DNA of 9,342 nt from an uncultured Collinsella sp. GTDB taxonomy: Bacteria > Actinomycetota > Coriobacteriia > Coriobacteriales > Coriobacteriaceae. The DNA is taken from the NCBI GenBank assembly GCA_958349325.1, contig CATWCP010000038.1:1-9342 (forward strand). Direction: 5' to 3'. The stretch's first letter is position 1, and the number at the start of each line of letters is the position of its first letter. This document shows positions 5,420 to 9,342 of the stretch, one piece after another. Position numbers and translations under genes: made by a program. Under the pieces are notes generated by a model. The model saw nothing but the letters and a program-made list of their open reading frames with translations, was not told where the DNA came from and did no database searches.

Positions 5420-8419
5420 ATGGTAAACGATTTGAGCGGTATAGACGACCTCGAGCTGATGCCGCTGCGCGGAGGCTATATGGTGCGACGCGAACGCTTG
5501 ATGAATGAGCTTATCGCCAAGGGCCGAAAGGCCGGCATCGTGGTTCTTTATGCGCCCGACGGGTTTGGGAAGACCTCGGTGCTGCTGCAGTACACCCATG
5601 AGGTTAAATGCGACCCGACGCGAGGCCCCGTGCGGATTATCGAGGCCGATCGTGCCATTGGGCGCGAGGTGTTTATGCAGCTCGAGGTGGTTACCGAAGA
5701 ACTCAAAGACAAACCGCACTCCCTTATCGCGATTGATAATGTGCCAAACCTTGATCAGCACGATACCGAAGACCTCATCGACAGGATTCGCGGCCTGCGC
5801 GCTATGGGGGTAGGGGTCTTTATCTCCTGCCGTCCTTCAAATCGTCAGCTGATTCATGGGCTGGGCGATTCGGTTAAGATCAATGCGCAGATGCTCAAGG
5901 TGCATGCCTATGAGTATTCGGCGTGGGCATCGGCGTTTTCGATCAGCACATCGCTCGACTTTTATCAGCTCACGCAGGGCGTGCCCGAGCTCGTTTCGGC
6001 ATTGCAGACAGGTCTGTATGGCCAAGGTGACGTAGCCGGCCTGCTCGAAAACGAGATTGTCAACGTGTATGGCGCGGCACTTGCCGATCTGGCTTCACTC
6101 GACAATAATGCGCTGTTTTGCGTGGCATGTCTCATGGTTTTGATGGGCGAGGGCAATATCGCAGAACTCGAGGCTTGCGGGGTGAGGCTGTCGATGGTCG
6201 ACCAGTCCTACTTTGTACGCGACTACCCGATCTTTGGCTTGGATCCCGCTGAGCGGAGTTTTACGTGTCTGGGCACGGAGGATAACGGACGCTTGCGCTT
6301 GCGTAAGTTGGTGGCCGAGGTTCGCCCCGAACTTGTTCCGAGGGCGGCCCGGATTTTGCTTAAGGCGGGCCGATGCGATGCGGCGATGGGCCTGGCGGAC
6401 GCCTTTTTGGACCGTGAAGCGGTCCTTGAACTTGCTGGACAGTATGGGGTCGATCTTGCTCTGACGGGGCACGGGGCCGATATCTGCCGAGCAGCGCTGG
6501 GCACAATCGATGCCGACGATCCGGCTCCAGAGCCAACGCCTGCCGAGGCGCTTGGCGTATATCTGGCAGCGGTCAGCGTGTCCAATACAAAGCTCGCTCG
6601 CTATATGGCATCGGTTATCGAGCGAGGGGGCGAACGGGCGGCCAGCGAAATAGACCCTGTTTCATGGAGGGTGGCCCAGACACTGACGGCAGTTTGCTAT
6701 GGGGACAACGGGCTTGGGCTTCCTACGAACCTGGCCGTGCCAGAAATCGAGACATTCCATACCGCACTCGATATGTTGTCTGCGCATATCGAGGTCAAGC
6801 GCTGTCTGACCGAGCGGGGAGATGACGGCGGCGTTCTACAACAGCTCAAAACGAGCAAGGCCTACGACTGCGAGCTCGACATCGCGGGGATTGTTATACG
6901 GGCCGATAGCATGCTGGTGGAGCTCTTTGACGGGTCGTTTGCGGGAACCGACGAGCGCGACGACGAGATGACGGTGGTGCGGGAGGCGCTCGACGTACGT
7001 GGGCTTAAGGCGATGGCTATCTGGGTGCGCATGGTGCTGGCGGCACGGCGGCTCCTTTCCGGCTTGCCGGTAACCGACGACGCGGCGTTCAACGAGCTCG
7101 ATCGTTTTGCCGTGCGCATGCGCGACAACCAGATTCAGCTGTTTGGTCTGTTGCTAGAAGGCTGGCAGTCGCTGGCAGAGGGACGGCCGGTTAATGCAAA
7201 GTTCCGTGCGGTCCAAGTGCTCAAACTTGCCGAGGAGTCGATTGCGTACATGCGCGATAACGCATTGCTGCTGGAGCGCGCGGCATATCTGCGTAACACC
7301 TCGATGGTTTCGGTACGCGAGGAAGCGGAGTTGCTCGATATAAGCCAGACGCAGGTTGGTGGAGCGGAGGCCTGGATGGTGGCGCTGCATTTGGCCTGTG
7401 CAGGCCGAGACAGCGACCTTGCGGCCTGGATGTCCATGAATCGTGCGGGGATTCTAGAACCATCGTATCGGCTCTTTGCGCGCCTTGCCATGCATTGTCT
7501 GGGCGAGCCGGCGGGCAGGATACGCAAGAAGCTTCCCGTGCGCGAGCTGTCGCGGTACTCGCTGCGCGACGATTTGGAAGGGGAGGGCGAGCGCCTGTTC
7601 CAGGCCGGCGAGGTTGAAGCCGTTGATACCATCGACCATATCGAGATTCGCATGTTTGGTGCGTTTCGCGCCGAGCGCGACGGGTTTCCCATCACGGATA
7701 AAATGTGGCGCCGCAAGAAGGCAGCGACACTTGCCGAGCGGCTTGCGCTGGGCATGGATGCGCTCGTCGATCGTGAGACGCTGGCCATGGAGCTGTGGCC
7801 CCATGCCGAGTTCAATAGCGCCCGCAACAACCTGTACTCGACGATATCGCGCTTGCGGTCGGCTTTGGGCCCGACGCCAGACGGCAAGTCGTGTGTGCTC
7901 ATCCAAAATGAATGCATCGGACTCAACGGCGACTACGTCAAGACTGATGTACGGCTGTTTGACCAGATAAGCCGCGAGGTTTTGGGAAATCGCACGGGTG
8001 CGCGCGGGCCCCATTTAGTTGAGCTGTGTCTTAAGATTGAGCAGCTTTATGCCGGACCGCTGTATGTTCCCAATGGCTGTAATCCCACCTACTTTTTGCG
8101 TATGAGACGCATTATGCAGTCAAAGTACATCGATTGCATGATTAAGGGGGCAAATGCCGCTCTAGAAGAAAACGACCTGCAGTCGGCGATTTGGCTGGCG
8201 GAGTCGGGGCTTCGGCAGGAAACGGCGCGCGAGGATATGGTGCGCTGTGCCATGCGCGTCTACAGTGCGGCGGGGCGGCGGCGCGATATCGTCGAGCTGT
8301 ACAGCGGGCATATGCACCATTTGAGGGAGCAGGTCAATGGCGTGCCCGAGCCCGAGACGCGGCGTCTATACGAGCGCTTGGTGGAGGGGCGGCTCAATCG
8401 CGTGCTGGTCGAGCGATAA
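5420..8419 (+). CDS. Large STAND-ATPase transcriptional regulator with C-terminal SARP-like winged helix and BTAD domain
   Basis: A 999-residue cytosolic regulator. Residues 1-200 form a MalT-like STAND NTPase, with a Walker A loop APDGFGKTS (45-53, Lys51), a Walker B strand LIAIDN (102-107, Asp106), an FISCRP segment (134-139) and a GVP motif (187-189). Residues 200-735 appear largely helical without a motif I can name and probably form the sensor scaffold. Residues 740-840 are an OmpR/SARP-type winged helix, beginning HIEIRMFGAF and including the WRRKK segment (763-767), ELWP (791-794) and SARNNLYSTISRLRSAL (800-816). The rest, to 999, is a BTAD helical domain ending in PEPETRRLYERL. In AfsR the SARP part comes first and the NTPase later, so this order is reversed. 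Such proteins switch between closed and open states with ATP and an inducer. The target and signal here are unknown. ATG 5420 follows GAGGAG (5409-5414). The gene stands alone. Confidence 0.88.
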   Translation: MVNDLSGIDDLELMPLRGGYMVRRERLMNELIAKGRKAGIVVLYAPDGFGKTSVLLQYTHEVKCDPTRGPVRIIEADRAIGREVFMQLEVVTEELKDKPHSLIAIDNVPNLDQHDTEDLIDRIRGLRAMGVGVFISCRPSNRQLIHGLGDSVKINAQMLKVHAYEYSAWASAFSISTSLDFYQLTQGVPELVSALQTGLYGQGDVAGLLENEIVNVYGAALADLASLDNNALFCVACLMVLMGEGNIAELEACGVRLSMVDQSYFVRDYPIFGLDPAERSFTCLGTEDNGRLRLRKLVAEVRPELVPRAARILLKAGRCDAAMGLADAFLDREAVLELAGQYGVDLALTGHGADICRAALGTIDADDPAPEPTPAEALGVYLAAVSVSNTKLARYMASVIERGGERAASEIDPVSWRVAQTLTAVCYGDNGLGLPTNLAVPEIETFHTALDMLSAHIEVKRCLTERGDDGGVLQQLKTSKAYDCELDIAGIVIRADSMLVELFDGSFAGTDERDDEMTVVREALDVRGLKAMAIWVRMVLAARRLLSGLPVTDDAAFNELDRFAVRMRDNQIQLFGLLLEGWQSLAEGRPVNAKFRAVQVLKLAEESIAYMRDNALLLERAAYLRNTSMVSVREEAELLDISQTQVGGAEAWMVALHLACAGRDSDLAAWMSMNRAGILEPSYRLFARLAMHCLGEPAGRIRKKLPVRELSRYSLRDDLEGEGERLFQAGEVEAVDTIDHIEIRMFGAFRAERDGFPITDKMWRRKKAATLAERLALGMDALVDRETLAMELWPHAEFNSARNNLYSTISRLRSALGPTPDGKSCVLIQNECIGLNGDYVKTDVRLFDQISREVLGNRTGARGPHLVELCLKIEQLYAGPLYVPNGCNPTYFLRMRRIMQSKYIDCMIKGANAALEENDLQSAIWLAESGLRQETAREDMVRCAMRVYSAAGRRRDIVELYSGHMHHLREQVNGVPEPETRRLYERLVEGRLNRVLVER

Positions 8420-8451
8420 AAAACGGGCGCCCGAAGTATTCGGGCACCCGT
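8418..8451 (-). terminator. Intrinsic terminator of yhbY (minus strand)
   Basis: A 13-bp stem (8423-8435 with 8439-8451) closes a 3-base loop. On the minus strand it reads with one U-G pair and runs into six Ts (8418-8423). On the plus strand the same stem has a C-A mismatch and no T run, so the orientation is clear. The T run overlaps the stop codon (8417-8419) of the convergent regulator gene. Confidence 0.85.
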
Positions 8452-8488
8452 AAGCTTGCTATGTGTCGGCTCGCTGGATCATTGACTC

Positions 8489-8788
8489 TTAGACGAGCTT
8501 GATCTTCTCGATGTTCTTGCGCGAGGACTCGCGATACAGCGAGAACTTGCGGCCGATGACCTGGACGACCTCGGCGTGGCAACGCTCGGCGAGCTCCTCG
8601 GCGGCCTCGCGGGCGGAAAGGCTGGAGCCATCGAGCACGGAGCACTTAACGAGCTCGTGCTTCTCCAGATAGGCGACCGTCTGCTCGACGGTGCCCTCGT
8701 TGACGTCGGACTTGCCGATGATGATGGCGGGGTTGAGGTGATGGGCCATGCTGCGAAGCTGCTTGACCTGTGCTCCTGTCAGTGCCAT
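8489..8788 (-). CDS. yhbY: YhbY-family CRM-domain RNA-binding ribosome assembly protein
   Basis: A 99-residue single CRM-domain protein, the length of E. coli YhbY. The family associates with pre-50S particles and binds rRNA through a GxxG-type loop. Diagnostic parts are the N-terminal LTGAQVKQLRSMAHHLNP, the loop IIIGKSDVNEG (22-32), HELVKCSV (44-51) and VIGRKFSLYR (77-86). The ATG at 8788 gives the usual MALT-type start. Its ribosome binding site is poor (AGAAAGCGAG, with no AGGAG core), so translation may be modest or leader-dependent. It is transcribed toward the large regulator and ends at a terminator that overlaps that gene's stop. The upstream methyltransferase fragment lies 158 bases away on the same strand. 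Confidence 0.93.
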   Translation of the reverse strand: MALTGAQVKQLRSMAHHLNPAIIIGKSDVNEGTVEQTVAYLEKHELVKCSVLDGSSLSAREAAEELAERCHAEVVQVIGRKFSLYRESSRKNIEKIKLV

Positions 8789-8809
8789 GGGTTCTCGCTT
8801 TCTATGTAT

Positions 8810-8829
8810 GGGGCGCCCCGCAACGGGGC
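8810..8829 (-). repeat. GC-rich alternating hairpins in the yhbY leader
   Basis: GGGGCGCCCC (8810-8819) is a perfect palindrome. It overlaps a 6-bp hairpin, GCCCCG (8815-8820) with CGGGGC (8824-8829), loop CAA. The two cannot form together. The element lies 22 bases upstream of the yhbY start. There is no T run on the minus strand, so it is not a standard terminator of the upstream gene. Its role is unknown. Confidence 0.45.
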
Positions 8830-8946
8830 CTTAATCTACGTGAGCTGTCCCACGATAGCGCAGGAACGGCGCGGTGTGGAGCGCGTTTTCCCAGTTCAAA
8901 AAGAATGCGGATGCCGAGTGAGTGGGCGGTGCGGGCTGCGGGCAGG

Positions 8947-9342
8947 CTATGAGCTGGGCGCAGAGACCGGCTCCCATGCAATAAACGCCCAACGAACCTT
9001 GCGGACATGATCGAGCATATAGCGCCCCTGCGGCACGCCCTTGGAGCCCGGCTCACCGGCATGGGGGTTCTCAATCATGTGTTGAGCGATGTAGTCGCGC
9101 AGGCGGTCGATCTTATCCTCGTTGCCATGCTCGAGCATACGGGAAAAATCTGCCACGCCCGCCTCAAGGCTATCGAAGGTATCGCGACGAGGCGATTCAA
9201 AGTACGTAACCTGCGGCAGGGCACCCATCTGAATGAGGATATTGAAGGCGTACACAAAGCCATTGCTGCAGGTAACGGAGGCACCAATGGCGTTCATCAA
9301 GTGCAGATCATAGCGCGGGCTGGAGTTGGCGACCATCGTGAC
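8947..9342 (-). CDS. Class I SAM-dependent methyltransferase, C-terminal part (runs off window)
   Basis: The visible 131 or so residues end at TAG (8947-8949). The reading frame is open to the right edge, so the N-terminal half with the SAM-binding GxGxG loop lies outside the window. The ATG at 9336 is probably internal. The call rests on a pattern common in the C-terminal part of this family: a Y-N-I-L-x-x-M-G-like segment (AFNILIQMGALPQVTYFES), then RRDTFDSLEAGVADF, and a final strand VRWAFIAWEP. Neither the substrate nor the exact subfamily can be judged. No motif seen is catalytic, so confidence is moderate. An unrelated protein with a similar tail remains possible. Confidence 0.6.
   Translation of the reverse strand, partial: VTMVANSSPRYDLHLMNAIGASVTCSNGFVYAFNILIQMGALPQVTYFESPRRDTFDSLEAGVADFSRMLEHGNEDKIDRLRDYIAQHMIENPHAGEPGSKGVPQGRYMLDHVRKVRWAFIAWEPVSAPSS

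Noticed and set aside
5223..5426. 67-residue open frame before the regulator
   Set aside because: No ribosome binding site, odd composition, overlap with the start of the regulator and no recognisable protein.

Overview
The window looks like chromosomal DNA of a high-GC, gut-type actinobacterium of the Coriobacteriia, most likely Collinsella or a close relative. This is an inference from three things: the actinobacterial gene order rplM-rpsI-glmM, the GC-rich codon use, and a very large STAND/BTAD regulator of a kind common in Actinobacteria. No transposase, integrase, CRISPR array, tRNA or rRNA gene is visible, so most of the window is ordinary core genome.

Layout on the + strand. A patatin-like lipid hydrolase gene (28-906) is followed by a strong promoter and a short structured leader ahead of the ribosomal protein pair rplM (L13, 1100-1543) and rpsI (S9, 1546-1941), which end at a very strong intrinsic terminator (1972-2015). 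Then come glmM (phosphoglucosamine mutase, 2065-3402), a stand-alone glucose-type PTS EIIA protein (3474-3971), a 271-base non-coding stretch, and nagB (glucosamine-6-phosphate deaminase, 4243-4971) with its terminator (5004-5031). A 388-base gap (5032-5419) holds repeated and inverted motifs but no credible gene. It precedes a 999-residue regulator (5420-8419) with an N-terminal STAND-type NTPase and a C-terminal SARP-like winged helix plus BTAD domain.

On the - strand, converging on the regulator, are yhbY (CRM-domain ribosome assembly factor, 8489-8788) and the C-terminal part of a class I SAM-dependent methyltransferase running off the right edge (8947-9342). The yhbY terminator overlaps the stop codon of the regulator.

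Functionally the centre is an amino-sugar crossroads. GlmM sends glucosamine-6-phosphate toward UDP-GlcNAc and cell wall, NagB sends it into glycolysis, and the EIIA could supply phosphate for sugar uptake. The most unusual element is the nagB leader (about 4006-4242). It has several good helices, a candidate promoter whose start would fall at the first base of the first helix, and a 9-base segment (4133-4141) perfectly complementary to the nagB start-codon region (4237-4245). This is a plausible undescribed cis-regulatory RNA controlling nagB translation. I could not match it by eye to a riboswitch class I know.
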